Source of the DNA: Caprella mutica
Taxonomy: Eukaryota; Arthropoda; Malacostraca; Amphipoda; Caprellidae
Direction: 5' to 3'
DNA: 64,000 nucleotides
NCBI GenBank assembly: GCA_947561585.1
Contig: CANNZV010001471.1
Span: forward strand, 301,003 to 365,002
Shown: positions 23,578 through 36,244 of the stretch, piece by piece
Numbering within the stretch: the first letter of the stretch is position 1
Layout: each line of letters opens with the position of its first letter
The notes under the pieces: generated by a model
The model's input: the letters and a program-made list of their open reading frames with translations, nothing else
Told to the model about the DNA's origin: nothing
Database searches by the model: none
Translations under genes and position numbers: made by a program

Positions 23578-24729
23578 TATCCAATGTTTGTTTAGTCACG
23601 ACTTTTCTATTTGTCATGTTTAGAGTATTTTAGCACTCACCACTCAATGGTTATTATAACCCTTCACTGTGTGTTGTACCGTATGTGGTACATGCAGAAG
23701 ATGGTAAAAATGAAGCCAGAAAATGTACTAAAAAGATGTAGTTTGAATTAATTCTCAATATATGTTTTATGATCAAAAGAAATATAAATTTTGTCGTTTT
23801 GTTGAAAAAGAAATTTTTTTATTCGAATTCATTTTTCATATCTTAAATTGCACTACTTTCCTTAATTAATGATTATATAGTTTTGTTATAAACACTAAGC
23901 TAGAGATACAGAATATTAAATTCTTAGTATGGTGTAGACACATTTATAACCATCTTCCTGCGAATTTAAATCAATTGAACTTCTTCCTTCAACAAAATGC
24001 CATCGAAAAAATAAAACAATATTTACGAAAATAAATTATTAATTACAAAATATTGCATTTTGTAATCAAATACAGAATATATAATATCAACACACGGTGC
24101 TTAGTAAAATTAATACGAAAATTAATATTTGACACCAAAATATTCTCAAAACTATCCAAATCTTTCAAAAAAGGGTCACACTCATTTCATTTCTAGTTAC
24201 TTTACCCATAGAATCAAATAAGTTTTAACATTCATGTGATAATTTAATTCTTAACATTTTAATCACATTCCCTGCAATGAATTTAATCAAAGAGAATCGA
24301 CGTAAACAAAATATTGATATAGGTTCTATTTTGCGGCACCCACGTGACTCTCCGCGGTAACAATATTTTGCTCTGTAAAATACCTTTTTAATAGCGTTAT
24401 TCTGTAAAACTTTGTACCGATGGAATAATAATTATTGCTTTGTTCAACAGAAGGTAAAGTTATATTAAAAATAACTCTTTGTAAATAATGAATTACATGA
24501 ATTAAATTACTGCAATAAAATTATTCATAATAGTTATTGAGTTTTTTCTGGATTTTATCGTCAATGTTTATACGATCGCTACTTTTGAACTGGTGATCAA
24601 TTAATAATTTTTCTACGTCGTGTTTTTTTTCTGAACACCAAGTCTTGTTCAATATACATCAAAACTTTCTATAATTTATTTGCTGTATAAAAAGAATCAA
24701 TAAAGAAAGAAGTACATGCTTTATATTAG
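23578..24729. other. AT-rich sequence, nothing recognised
   Basis: Slight CACGTG/CCGCGG-containing island near 24340-24355 (GCACCCACGTGACTCTCCGC). Otherwise featureless by eye. Confidence 0.45.
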
Positions 24730-25026
24730 TTAAGGGATTATCCATGATAGCTCTACCTGCAGAATACCAATTGAAATGAGGAGTGTAGGGTTTTGACAAT
24801 ATGCTTTAAAAAATCATATATCATATAGGAATATCATAGATGAAATGGTATCGAATACTATATACCGCTGGTGGTGAACCATTCAATACTCTTTAATTAT
24901 AATCAATATTTCCGGGATCTACATGATTTTAAGAGCAAATTGCCACAACCCTATAAATATTATTTAGTGTCCTTTATTCCTTAATAATCGAAAATATGGA
25001 TCGATCCAATAACTCAGAACTTACCC
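24730..25026. mobile_element. Family A element, decayed, extended (copy A9)
   Basis: A worn core (GATTATCCATGATAGC ... CTGCAGAATACCAATTG) lies at 24738-24773. A right terminal repeat TAATCGAAAATATGG, AACTCAGAACTTACCC ends at 25026 before TA. About 200 bp of unrelated AT-rich sequence separates the two, suggesting an insertion. Confidence 0.55.
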
Positions 25027-25680
25027 TAGCTGTATCGATATAATTAACCACTATCGATAAACTTTAATTCTATTCATAAAATAATTCTTTCTTGGAATCA
25101 GTTTGTGGAGCTTCTTAAATCGCAAAGATTATCCGTAATCTCCTTTGAGGAAGACGGAGGTCTTTATTCTAATTAATGAGATGCGGTCTGGCAAAGTGCA
25201 CTGCAGGTACTTTAACATATCTGTCTTGCTTAAAGTGCAGCCCATTACCTAGATAGGTGCATCTCAGTCTTCATGAACTACTTTGCTTTGGTACCATTTA
25301 ATATTGTTTGTTAAATCTCGCTATTATACTCGCGATGCGTCTTCGTTTGTGGAAACGATGCAATGGAAATCTCTGGCCAAAACTATTGGGGAAATCTTAG
25401 AAAAAGAGGCTCATGTTTACGTAAGTCTTTAATATGAAATGATCTTGACAAAATGAAACAAATTTGGATGGTTAAGTAGGATAAAGGATGTAAAATGTAC
25501 TGTTATCTATCTTTTGCATTCCTAGTGTTAAAGAAACGACGAATAAAAATGAACTTGACATCTGATTATTCGAATGATAGATAATGTTCCTTATTTTATG
25601 TCGTTGTTATTAATTTACTGATTCCAACAACCTGCAGGCAGAGACAATCAATTGGGTGGGAAAAATAAGCTTTTGGAGTT
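25027..25680. other. Unique sequence, nothing recognised
   Basis: No repeat or ORF of note; leads into a G+C-raised island. Confidence 0.4.
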
Positions 25681-25885
25681 GAGGGAGCGATCGGTGAAGG
25701 GTATAATTGTTGTGATGGCGTCGAATATTAGATTGTCCGCTTGATGGATGGCGTGCTAAATTGTTTTATTGATAGGCGGGGGCTGCTGCCGAATCAATTA
25801 GAGTCAATTTAGTGTGTGTCGAAGCAATGGGAGAGCACTCAGGAAATCATTTGCATCCGCCAAGAAAAATAGCCCCACTTTAGAT
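25681..25885. other. G+C-raised, non-repetitive island
   Basis: Balanced composition (GGAGCGATCGGTGAAGGG, GGCGGGGGCTGCTGCCG) with TCAATTAGAGTCAATTTAG. Flanked by AT-rich DNA on both sides. Candidate conserved non-coding element. Confidence 0.25.
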
Positions 25886-28454
25886 TGTGTTCTGGCGCCA
25901 ATTCTATACTTGGAAACAGTTCACAGAATTACTTCCTCTAATTTTGAGCTTTGAAATGATGCTACAATTTGTAGAGCGTAATGCTCTTGTGAAAGGATTG
26001 CAGCTATTCTATTGCCTGGTAAATTACTGGAAGGGTATTATTTACTTATTGAAAATGAATAGGAATAACAGTCTCACAAAAATGATCATTAGACTTATGA
26101 ATTTTGAGTTTGAGTTTCCAAGAAATTTGATAGAGATTTTTACGTTCAAAAGTGAATGAATGATTCGTCCATTATTTCAGGAATTCGATAAAGTTTTGAT
26201 TTCAAGCCAATATTCATAAAAAAAATTCTTTCAGGTTTGAATTCGCTAAATAATTCACTATTGAGAATTTTTGTATAAAAATTGTTACAACTTTTTGTAA
26301 GGAAGAAATATCAAAATCTTACAAAAGGTGAAATAAGTTTCCAATATCCTTTAGATTACAAAGATTTCTCTTTTTGCAAATTTATGATTTAATGTTCGGA
26401 AAGCAAAGCTGACTAAAATACAAATTAAAGCCATACCCAAAATTATAAATATAACGAAATCATAACTAGAGAACACGTAATTTCCATAAACGAGAACAAA
26501 TTCACAAAAGTTCTGAGAAGAATCTAAACGCAAGAACATTGTCCTTCTCTCTCTATTGTAGCGCTTAAATTAAGATTTTGTGTTTTAGTTTATAGGAGAG
26601 GCAAGAGGCTCTTACTCGCCGGAAACACTCACATCGCTTCTAATTCACTCGCCTTAAATTGCAGTGGAAATCAGTGCATACTAATGGAATTTGGACCTTT
26701 TCCAGCACTGGTTCGGAGTGTCACTCTTCATGAGGCCGAGGAACAACGCTATGGCACAGATCATTACTGAATATGAATATGTAAGATTAAGAATGTCTTT
26801 CTTCTAGTGTAGAAACTCTTGTGAGGGAGATATGTATATAAGGAAGGAGTTAATTGTTAAATGGGAAAATTGAAATATGTACATCTAAGTTAATGGTCAT
26901 GATTGGTGACACTTGGATTCAAGAGCCTATTTAACATTGGTGAGTAAATGGTCTGAGTCGTAAATAGATCCTAAATAGATCCTATTTACCAGATATGACT
27001 GTAAAAAACCTCAAAATAAAATCATTTACCAAACTTGCCTATGAATTTTGATGTTCAGAAGCATAGAATTCAGTCATCGAAACTAGGTTTATATTTTCAA
27101 ATGCTTCGAATAATTGTGTGAATTCAGTAAATTTGCTACCTAATCATCTTACGGTTGTTGTTTTTACTCCTATTCAGTTGTTGCATCATTCTGTGTATTC
27201 GAATAATAGTGACGCGATATTCATTTCGAAAGACAATACAAGCGAAGAAGTTTTATGTGTCGCATCAAAGGACAGAGGATAGAACAAATACAAATAATTC
27301 CTTCAAACTCTACTCAGATATTTCGGTAGAATATTGCAAGACAATTGGACGGAGTGCAGGATACATACGTGTTTTTGCAATCACGCGTCTAGAGGCCCGT
27401 TGGGAGCGTCATGAAATCTCTCAGCGAGATTTAAGCAATAAACTCGCGCTACAGATTTTGGTGAGATGTGTAAGTAATCACTTACATTGTACTAGAAACA
27501 CTCCTGAATCTTTTACTGTATTGGATTTATTCTTTTGATGGTTCGCAAGATTGTGATTGGTGACTATTGAAGGTTCACCTTGTTTCCTATGAGTATAGGG
27601 TTAACAACCTTCTCCATTGCAGAGATCATTAAAATGTTCCTTGCCAATTAGTATAGTTATGTCACTCTATTAATTACATCGGAATATGATTTTAATTTGC
27701 GATCCAAATATGCGAAATAGATAAAACATATTTCATTTTTGCCAAAATAGAATTACCAATTATTATTTCCATCAACCTGATTTTGCACCAGAATATGTTC
27801 GAAATTGAAGGGAAAATGTATAAAACTTTTCTCCGATTCTGGAATAAACATTCATAAATAACTAAAAAATGAAATGAGTAATAGTATCTCATTTTTGAGG
27901 AAAATTAAAAAAAACAATAATTAACTAGCAAATATAAAGGTTATCAATGATTGAAGAAATATGATTATAATGGACGATATTTCAAAGTATTTTGCATGGG
28001 CTTTTTAAATCGAATGGCGTATCGACTCTAAATTTTAACTGTACTCTAAAATAATAGCTACACTACGCATCATGAATTATAAAATGTTGACATAAAAATG
28101 GGCTGTCTAATTTCAATCATTTTGATCATTCTTGATCATCAGCCTTTTGAAACACAAACAAAAATCATTCCGTGATTGATAACACAATTATGAAATTTCT
28201 TTGAGTCTGAGTGCTTCTTTCTGTGTTTTCATTAGCGAAATAAATCAGGGTGTTGTTTGGAATTACCTGTACAAAATACTGGCAATGATTTCACTCATCA
28301 GAGCATTACTTTTCGCGCGGTGTTTGTTGCAATTTATTTAGGTTTTCTTTTCTCTGGAACACAATGTGTTTCCGTCCAGCGAGAAAGAATCACTCCAATT
28401 TATCAGCGCTGATAAAAATGTCCTAATTCCCCAATACAAATGAAAGTCATTAAT
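25886..28454. other. Unique sequence with the longest non-repeat ORF, no gene recognised
   Basis: ORF 27155-27538 (plus, 127 codons) starts at TTG, has a hydrophobic run in residues 2-20, then a basic hydrophilic tail. Its length is about what chance gives in six frames of AT-rich 64 kb, and it shows no motif I know. The segment 27360-27460 is G+C-raised and ends in TTTTGGTGAGATGTG, a possible splice donor. ORF 25887-26159 (90 codons) is equally anonymous. Confidence 0.3.
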
Positions 28455-28570
28455 GAATTTTTGCTCGCTTGCCCAGCTGCCGGCGTACATACGACCGGGC
28501 GAGCGCCCGAATTCACGGAGTGCAAATTGATGGCCGTCCGAAAGATGGACGGCGTGAAGTTTTCATAAAT
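28455..28570. other. G+C-rich island with two adjacent hairpins
   Basis: Two short perfect stems: CGGGCG-AG-CGCCCG at 28496-28509, and GCCGTCC (28533-28539) with GGACGGC (28547-28553) around a 7-base loop. This is among the most G+C-rich 100 bp in the window. It could be a structured RNA, a regulatory element or part of an exon. Confidence 0.3.
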
Positions 28571-29234
28571 ACGAATCTGGTGTTTTCTACAGCTTTAAAT
28601 CTTGCGTTAGAAGACTATAAATATGAACTCTGTGAATTTAGAATGGCCATCTAAAAAGAAAACACACAACGTCCATCTCATAAATATTCCCGAGATGATT
28701 CTACAAATCTTGCATATTGAAGAATAAATCCCCAATGCGTACTTACGATGATCCTATCTGAGAAAAGGCATCTCCACATGGACTTTGCTTACAAAGAAAA
28801 TGCTATTTTAAATCGCACTGAAAAACACAGACGGAATTAATAATTCTCATTTCAGGGTAAAATTTGTTCTTCTATTAAAGCTGCAATCTTCATTATAGCG
28901 TAGATATTCGTAATCGTTATATTTTCTATATTGTACAGTTAGTGGGGTAGCCATTACCGACTATCATTAAAAAATGTGTCGTTTATCATATTATGAACAT
29001 AATATGTACAACCATAACAAAACAGACCGAATGCAATATAAGAAAAGTGTACCAAATAGGTTGAATTTACCATCACTATATAGTAGATACCGTCTACTAC
29101 AGAGTAAATATAGAGGTAAATATTTACTAACTGTTGGAATCATAATAGTTTGACTTATTGGTTTCCTTTTTGGAAACTTATAAAATTAATGAAATGAAGA
29201 GAAAGGCAACCGGTGATGAAATTAAATATATTTT
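28571..29234. other. AT-rich sequence, nothing recognised
   Basis: No repeat or ORF supported. Confidence 0.45.
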
Positions 29235-29490
29235 TTTTTTGTGTAAATTGGTAACTCTTGAAATAAAAATTGGATGTAAATTGGTGACTCTTGAAGTAGT
29301 AAATTTTCGATTTCTTGATGTAGTAATTTTGATGTAAATCTGTAACTCTTGATGTAGTAAATTCGATATAAATTGGTAACTCTAGAAACTTACATACTTT
29401 GTAGCTCATTTGCTATATACATATTTGTTAAAACTTACATATTTGTTAAAATATTTGTTATATTTGTTAAAACTTACATACTTTGTAGCT
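29235..29490. repeat. Degenerate local repeats
   Basis: TGTAAATTGGTAACTCTTGA-type words recur four times with variable spacing to 29395. Then CTTACATACTTTGTAGCTCA is duplicated (about 29389 and 29473) with several ATTTGTTAAAA copies between. A decayed tandem repeat. Confidence 0.7.
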
Positions 29491-30634
29491 CAGACTCATT
29501 AAATCATTGGAAGGAAAATAAAATTATTATTATAAACATGTGATTCAAACATCGAAATATAACTATGAGTAGCTACATACAATTACGTGTGATGTGAATA
29601 CACATATTCTCTCATATGATATGTGACCATATGTAAACACTATATACGAGGATAAGAACAATTTATACAAAATAGTATTTCTTGAACATGCACAATTTCC
29701 CATTCTAAAATCTAAGAAAAGTCTCATTATTAATAAAGGAGATATTAATTAAAAAACCGAAGAGAAGTGCTAATTTTCACCGTTAATTCTCTCGGTACAA
29801 TTATGAGAGAAATAAAGACATCAATGTATTTGAGCTAATAAAGATCCCTTTTATTTCCATTAATTATCTATGAATAAAATTCACCATCTCACAGAATGAA
29901 TTAATTTCTCAAATTGAATCTCTGTGAATGGCCAATGAAAACATCAGATTCTTTGAAAGTTTAGACACATGGAGTCCACGTCAACACACCTACACAGTTT
30001 GCCATAGAGAACATAGGGTACGAAGACCCTAAGTTGATTTGGGTTCATTGAATATTAAATATTCGATATTTAAAATATATTGAAAAATATATAATTTAAA
30101 ATTATGAAAATAAAAGGATGATCTTTTTTTACGTTGTTTCAACTTTCAATTGCTCTTCAGCTTTTAAATATTGTATATAGATGATATTTTAAACACAAAA
30201 TAAATTATGTATACAGAATATGTACTATATGTATATATCAATGTCCCATAAAAAACAAGCAGATGTCATAAAAAATATACTGATAATTGAAAGTTGATTT
30301 GAATATTTGATAATCTGGAAATGCCTACTACGTTGATATAGCATTGGAGACAAATTTATTTTTCAATAAGTGTAGTTATCATACTGATCACATTAAGAAA
30401 AAGTTTGATATGAATATTGATTTTTTTTAAAAGCTCCACAGATCTAAAAATGCATCCTTTTTTGTCTGCCTATAGCTATTCATTACATCAATTTACTAAG
30501 ATTTCCAAGAAGGAAGTCAAGCTATAAGATAGAGTTTGAATATGTAACATGTCAACGAAGATTATTATTATTATTAAATATTAAGTATTATTTAAAAAGT
30601 TTTAATAAAAAGATCTACTCAGTAGAGATGTTTT
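29491..30634. other. Very AT-rich sequence, nothing recognised
   Basis: No ORF of note and no match to the dispersed repeats. Confidence 0.5.
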
Positions 30635-30815
30635 TCAGAAGGGTGGCTTTACGAATCGCGTGGAGGCAAGTGCAGTCCAGTGGATTAGGGCATGGCCAGA
30701 TAATGGCCAGAGCTGGAGCCAGGCCTCGTTATTGGCCTCTTTATGGGTGTTTGCTCTCCCGCTAATGCATGTGGCTCGTAGCGACGCGATACCCGGGGTA
30801 ATTAAATCCATATAC
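30635..30815. other. G+C-rich, non-repetitive island
   Basis: Sharp rise in G+C over 180 bp: CGCGTGGAGGCAAGTGCAG, GGCCAGAGCTGGAGCCAGG, CGACGCGATACCCGGGG, with GCTAATGCATG and GGTAATTAAATCC. Flanks are extremely AT-rich. A reverse ORF of 60 codons covers it. Strong candidate for a conserved non-coding element or exon. Confidence 0.35.
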
Positions 30816-31405
30816 AACTAAAAACATCAGGCAGCAGTCAGAAAAAATGTGTGGCCAGGAGCTCAGGGAAATGTTTGAAGGTTGTTACACTTGCTTTTTT
30901 CTGATGAAATAGCCATTACTGGATTATTTGCTAGCCGCCCTTTGCAACATTGTGTTGCGATAAATTAAAGTAATTTCAGTGAAATTATGAATTAATAATT
31001 TGCAGAATGGTCTTGATATGCAAAGGCTTAATTTTTATTTCATTTGAATAGAAATCATATTCCTCATATTCTCATATTCATGGCCTGGAATAGAGTAATA
31101 TGAAATTAAGGGAAACAATTCCTCATTAAACTCAACGTATAAGTTTTTTTTGGTTTCAATAAGATATAAAAATACCCTTCAACCTTGAGTTTAAATACCC
31201 TCTTTATAATTTTAATCCTTTAATTCAATCCTTTCTTATAGTTGAGGGGAATAGATGATTCAACTTGAGGTTTCATTATTTGTAATAAAAAACTGATGTG
31301 TTATAGTATTCCAAAAGTTATTCATTTATTAAATGCTTATAGATACGTAGTTTAATTAGCTATAAAAATATCTATATTTACAAATAGAGTATATATGCAT
31401 ATATA
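30816..31405. other. AT-rich sequence, nothing recognised
   Basis: Leads directly to the TA target of family C copy 1. Confidence 0.45.
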
Positions 31406-32751
31406 GGTCGGACAGGGTATCACTGCGCACAATCCCACAAACTATGTATTTACTCGAAAACTGAAGGTACTTGAGAAACTATTTTTCTCTTGATGAAATG
31501 GTCTTAAATGAGGATGGTTCTTACCCAGTTTCGAAATAATAGCTAAATAAATAGAATACTTATTGGCAATTTTTTGTGCGTTACTTTTAGGAGTGCATCG
31601 GGGTATCACTGCGCACATGGAAGGGGTATTACTCCGCATTGCATAAATACAACACTCCTCTCCTCCACCTAAATTCCTCCTGTCTCCATTTAAATGCCCC
31701 TCCTCCCCCCCCCCCCTATCTAAACCCTATTCTTTTCCCATATAAATACCCCTCTCCTCCCATCTTAATCCCCCCTCTCTTCCCATCTAAATCCCCCTCT
31801 CCTACCGTTTTAATCACACACTCTCCTCAATGAAATCTCCCTCTCTTCCCATCTAAATCCAACTCTTCCTCATCTATTTCCCTCTCTCCCCATCTATTTC
31901 CCCACTCCCACATCTAAATCCTTCTCCACTCCACCATCTAAACGTAAGTGTTTCCCTCTCTACATGCTCCCTCCCCAATATTATTGTCCCTTGCTTTTAA
32001 AACACATATTTAATGAATCTGCAACAAATATTTAACACTTATATTTTACGCAACTAGCTAACTACTTATATCAAGTAATATAATACTATCGTAGGTTTAT
32101 TGTTAATCAATATTTAATTCTAAAATTTCTCACCCAAAAGTCCCTAAATACCAACACTCCCTATTTTAATACCCCAACATCGAGTTGCATAGCTATACTA
32201 CGATAGTAAGTTTATTATTAATCAAAATTATAATTAAATAAAACCCTATTCAATATTAATGCCTTTATTAAGAGTTAAAAACTCATAATTTTTATATTTA
32301 TTTACATACAAATATGGCTATCAATGATGCGCAGTGATACCCCTCTCCCTCTAAATTATTAGGGGTATCACTGCGCACGGTTGTGTTTGGAAAACCGTTA
32401 AAACTGAGAAGTTGAAAATTTGACATAATGTAACTGTTATTGTTTGTACTAACATGTTGAAACAATAGGAACCTATAAATCTTGGTTGTAGAGTTATGGG
32501 AGAGTTTGTGGGATTTAAATATCACCAGCGCAAACTTTTTTCAAATTGTTCTGTGAGCACTACATACATCGTGACTTAACTCTAGAAATACTAATAGGAT
32601 AATGGTGCTTCATGTTGTTTATGGGAGAAAAATAGTTGCTTGAAATGATGATGCAATCGGATTTAGGATAAAACAAGTGGTTTTAAAATTATAAGGGGTG
32701 CGAAGTGATACCCCATAAAAAGGGTATGTGCAGTGATACCCCGTCCGACCC
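31406..32751 (+). mobile_element. Family C TIR element, 1346 bp (copy C1)
   Basis: Left end GGTCGGACAGGGTATCACTG, right end CAGTGATACCCCGTCCGACC, with TA on both sides. The end motif GGGGTATCACTGCGCAC is repeated internally at about 31599 and 31623, as a perfect 17-bp inverted pair at 32328-32344 / 32361-32377, and again at 32693-32716. A 320-bp pyrimidine-rich tract (31652-31975) is built of degenerate CCCTCTCTTCCCATCTAAAT units. No transposase ORF is present; ORFs at 31442-31833 are low-complexity or anonymous. A second copy lies inverted at 45462. Non-autonomous, probably Tc1/mariner-like given the TA target, but superfamily unproven. Confidence 0.88.
31652..31975 (+). repeat. Polypyrimidine minisatellite inside family C copy 1
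   Basis: Irregular units of about 20-22 bp, CCCTCTCCTCCCATCTAAAT-like, almost devoid of G. It includes a run of C at about 31706-31717. The purine-strand equivalent sits at about 46190-46500 in the other copy. Confidence 0.85.
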
Positions 32752-34500
32752 TATATTGTGGTACTCTATTCATTAGTATAACTTCTAACTAAATTATACC
32801 GATGAATACTATATAAGTTCACAAAGTGTTGCCCATAACTATTAACTAATTTACACAAAATAACCTTACATAACCAATAAACAACACTAAATAACTATAT
32901 CTAAAACTAACAACTACTGCAGAATACCTCCATGACATTTTCACAAACAAATAGAAGTTCATACGCATTAAATAGTGTACATGAAATCTGAAACTGCGAG
33001 TAGATGTACATATCATGAATATGAAAACAAGTCACACTCGGTGCAAAAGATCAAAGCTTTTTTCCAGAGCAAAGCCGTTCCAGTCTATTATTGTTGTCAA
33101 GAGCAGAGTGCTGGCATCGCTGCGACACAAGAACACCCATGTGAAATAAGATATCCTGGAGAATAGGGCCAAACTTCACCAGCTGAAAATAACATGCGGC
33201 CACTTTTCTGAAATTATAGAGAGGATTGGAATATTTCAATGCTGAGGGGGGTGGATGAAGTAAAGGTTCTATCTAATGTTTTGGATGTCTTTTTCAGTTA
33301 TGTCAGGTTTCTAATATTTTAGAAAAAGAATTCAGTAATATCATGTCTATATAGCACTGAGATTTTTTAATCACAAATAAAGATAAACCCTTTGTCGATT
33401 GATCAAATAACAAATAATGTGCTAAATTGAATTGGAATGTATACCATTATTTGATTCAATCAGACCAAAAAACACCATGTGATAACATTTAATTTTATTC
33501 TATGATATAGTATTTATTATCTCTTTCTTTAATAAAACCTACGTGCAATAAATAAATATGGAAATGAAAAAAAATGGTTATGTTCTCTTTCTAAAGAATT
33601 GCCAATGGTTATAATTATTATTATGTAAATGATATTCATTTTGAAAGAATTAACTGATCATTCCCAATTTTTTTTTATTAATTTGTGGTATCAATATTGT
33701 TTCATTTCTTTATATGTTTCGTCATGTACTACCCAAACCAATTTCAAAATATCTACACAAGCAACACAATCAGTTAAATTATCTTTTTGGAAAGGTGAAA
33801 TTTACAAACTATTTTTAAAACGATCAGCAATACATTTTTCTTTGTCACTGTACAAGATAGTAAATTAGCATATGTTACTATATAAGATATGGAAAGATAT
33901 TCTAGAGTGCGATAACGGTGCGTGTTTTAACCTGAACACCTCTGTGACTTGACCTGCTAGTACAACCCACCTGTCTGACCTAAAGCTTGGTGAACTACTG
34001 TGGGAAGTAGGTTTGGAATTATGCAACCCAAGTTATTTCATTGCCATGTTAAATAGGTGTGAAAGGTGCGTGTGAATTAGTTACTATTAAAAGCATTATG
34101 TAGCTCCATAATTAGCAGTTGAGCATGACTGATGAAGGTGTGCACAATACATCATCACAGGTAAAAGTAAATTAAATGCTAGTGTTATTATGTTTCCTTA
34201 TGCAATCACCCTCTACTTTCCAAAATGTAACAATGCAGTTCGAGTGCATTCCCTCGCATTTCTGCCACCTGCATTATGCATTGTTTAGTCATCGTGTGAT
34301 GAGTTTTGACACAATGGGTTACTGTTCCAGAGGCATTTTCTGTCGCATTCTGCAGCGCAAATCGAACCTATACTTCGGATCAATCAGTCCTTTGCATTGC
34401 TTTAATTAATACAAAATTTTGAATGAGTATGGAATGAAAACTTCACCATAATGCAAATAATTGGTATCACTATGTGATTAATATAGATAGATTATATTTG
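32752..34500. other. AT-rich sequence between family C1 and a family A remnant
   Basis: ORFs at 32975-33166 and 33051-33239 overlap on opposite strands, and those at 33629-33868 and 34176-34409 are anonymous. The segment 34180-34400 is somewhat G+C-raised with GCATTATGCATTG. No gene supported. Confidence 0.4.
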
Positions 34501-34629
34501 GAATTAAGTCATAAGCTATCGGATACCTCTCCATGCTCTCGATCATCTAGAAATATAACTATATTATAATAATTAAAACTGTGTTTATGATTGAAAATGT
34601 AGAGGCGTCCTATAACTCGTAACTTACCC
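34501..34629. mobile_element. Family A, internally deleted (copy A10)
   Basis: Left AAGTCATAAGCTATCGGATA, CTCTCGATCATCTAG; right TGATTGAAAATGTAG ... CTCGTAACTTACCC. Only about 130 bp long: the central palindrome is missing, which shows that the ends can persist without the core. Confidence 0.65.
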
Positions 34630-34737
34630 AGTATAAACAATTTGTATTCGTGAAGGGATTTATAACAACCTGTAACATACACACAAAATCAGAAAATTAT
34701 GATCACCAATGGTATAGGATATAGGACTTCATTCGGT

Positions 34738-34918
34738 GGTTACAATCGATGATAAAAAAAGATCATCTATCCACGACAATAAATGATTAGACTAAGCTAC
34801 AATAGTAATTTATCGTAAATTAAAAGCCTATTTCACAGTAAATATCCTGAAGATAATGTGTTAAATTATGATATTTTACGATAAAATAAAATCAATATTT
34901 ACCGTAATGGGCGATCTG
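34738..34918 (+). mobile_element. Family B element with deletions (copy B4)
   Basis: GTGGTTACAATCGATGAT, GATCATCTATCCACG and ATGATATTTTACGATAAAAT are followed by TTTACCGTAATGGGCGATC. It lacks the ACAATAACAGA piece near the end and the CTTTCGTCGGACATTC block. Confidence 0.75.
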
Positions 34919-35440
34919 CCTATTACAATTTTTTGCGACTGAATAAATTGGAAGTTGTTTTCAAGCAAGGAGTGGTGTCGGTTTTTCAGGAGTTCGAATT
35001 GGCAAAACAAATCGCACGAAATCTTAAGTAAAGAAGAACAAGTTTATGCGAAAATTCAATAAACGTCTCAATAGAAATAGGTAATTGTTTGCAAACCTGT
35101 ACTAACCAGAACCATTGGATTGTGATTCGACTTCTAAGTATACAGAGTGTAGAGTTGTAAGCGACTCCGCAAATAGTATCCCAATAATCATTTTTAATTG
35201 GAGTCATTTAATGAATAAAGTGTTTCAGAAGTCATCTTTCTTATTTATTTATTTATTATGATATAGCACCCATCTTACAAAAAACAATCTAGAAATATGA
35301 AGACTGTCTAGTGCCACAGGGTTGCATAGTTGGTCCTTTCCTATTCATTAGCAATTGTTTTACTTCTCTAAAATTACTGATATTAACTCGCACGTAGAGA
35401 AAATCAAACAGAAGAGAAAAATATCGAACATGACCTGTAA
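34919..35440. other. Unique sequence, nothing recognised
   Basis: Reverse ORF 34986-35207 (73 codons) has no recognisable motif. Confidence 0.4.
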
Positions 35441-35720
35441 GAGCTGACCTCTGAGCGCAAGAAACGCCCGGTACACGCGATCATTAACGCTTTCTATACG
35501 CACTCTTTGCAGCCAGCGCTTTTTGTTCCGCTATCCATGATTACGATATTGCGGTGTCACATCGGAACGTTAGGAAATACGCCAAAATGATACAATGTGG
35601 GTCACCCTTGGAACTTTTGAACCTCTAGAACAACAGTTACGGCAAGATAGAACGAATAGGTATATGCCTGTTTGTTCATGTCGGTAGTTCCGGTGCTTCA
35701 TACAGAACAATAACCGTTGC
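35441..35720. other. G+C-raised, non-repetitive island
   Basis: Balanced sequence with CGCAAGAAACGCCCGGTAC, CAGCCAGCGCTTTTTG and GTCGGTAGTTCCGGTGC. No ORF over 60 codons. Candidate conserved non-coding element. Confidence 0.25.
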
Positions 35721-36244
35721 AACTTATCGTCACTTTACGTAACATTCCACTTGATTTTTATGGACTTTACAGTTTTATATATCCGTAGTGAGAGCTATCA
35801 GTGCCAGCAGTTCACTTCGAATGATTTGCGTTATAGGTTGGAAAAACAGAATGTAGACACAGAATATTATGTTTCACTGACAAAAAAAAAAACTATTTTT
35901 AAGCGATAAGAAAAATCAATAGAAATTATTAAATGCTGAAGAATTCACCACAATAATATTTTTCTATTTGCAAACCTAATTGTTCAAACAATAGAATAGT
36001 TTTCCATCATACATTATATGATAAACAGTACTATGGTAGTACCAAAACCAAACCTATAGTGGTCTCAATTTTTGCTAATGTTTTCAAAATCGAACCCAAT
36101 CTAATCAATGACGCTGCATTTTATAGAACCCACGTGATATATTTTCGAAAGACTTTCCCCCCAGCTCAATTAGCACTCAGATTCTCCTTGGTGAATGTGT
36201 TGCAAAATACAAAAGCGGCTACTCATCAACTAACTAACCGGTGA

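Noticed and set aside
27155..27538. 127-codon ORF as a membrane protein gene
   Set aside because: TTG start, no recognised domain, and the length matches the chance maximum for this base composition. The hydrophobic start is common in AT-rich random ORFs.
31639..31833. Proline/serine-rich ORF inside family C copy 1
   Set aside because: It is the reading of the polypyrimidine minisatellite, and family C copy 2 does not preserve it as a protein.
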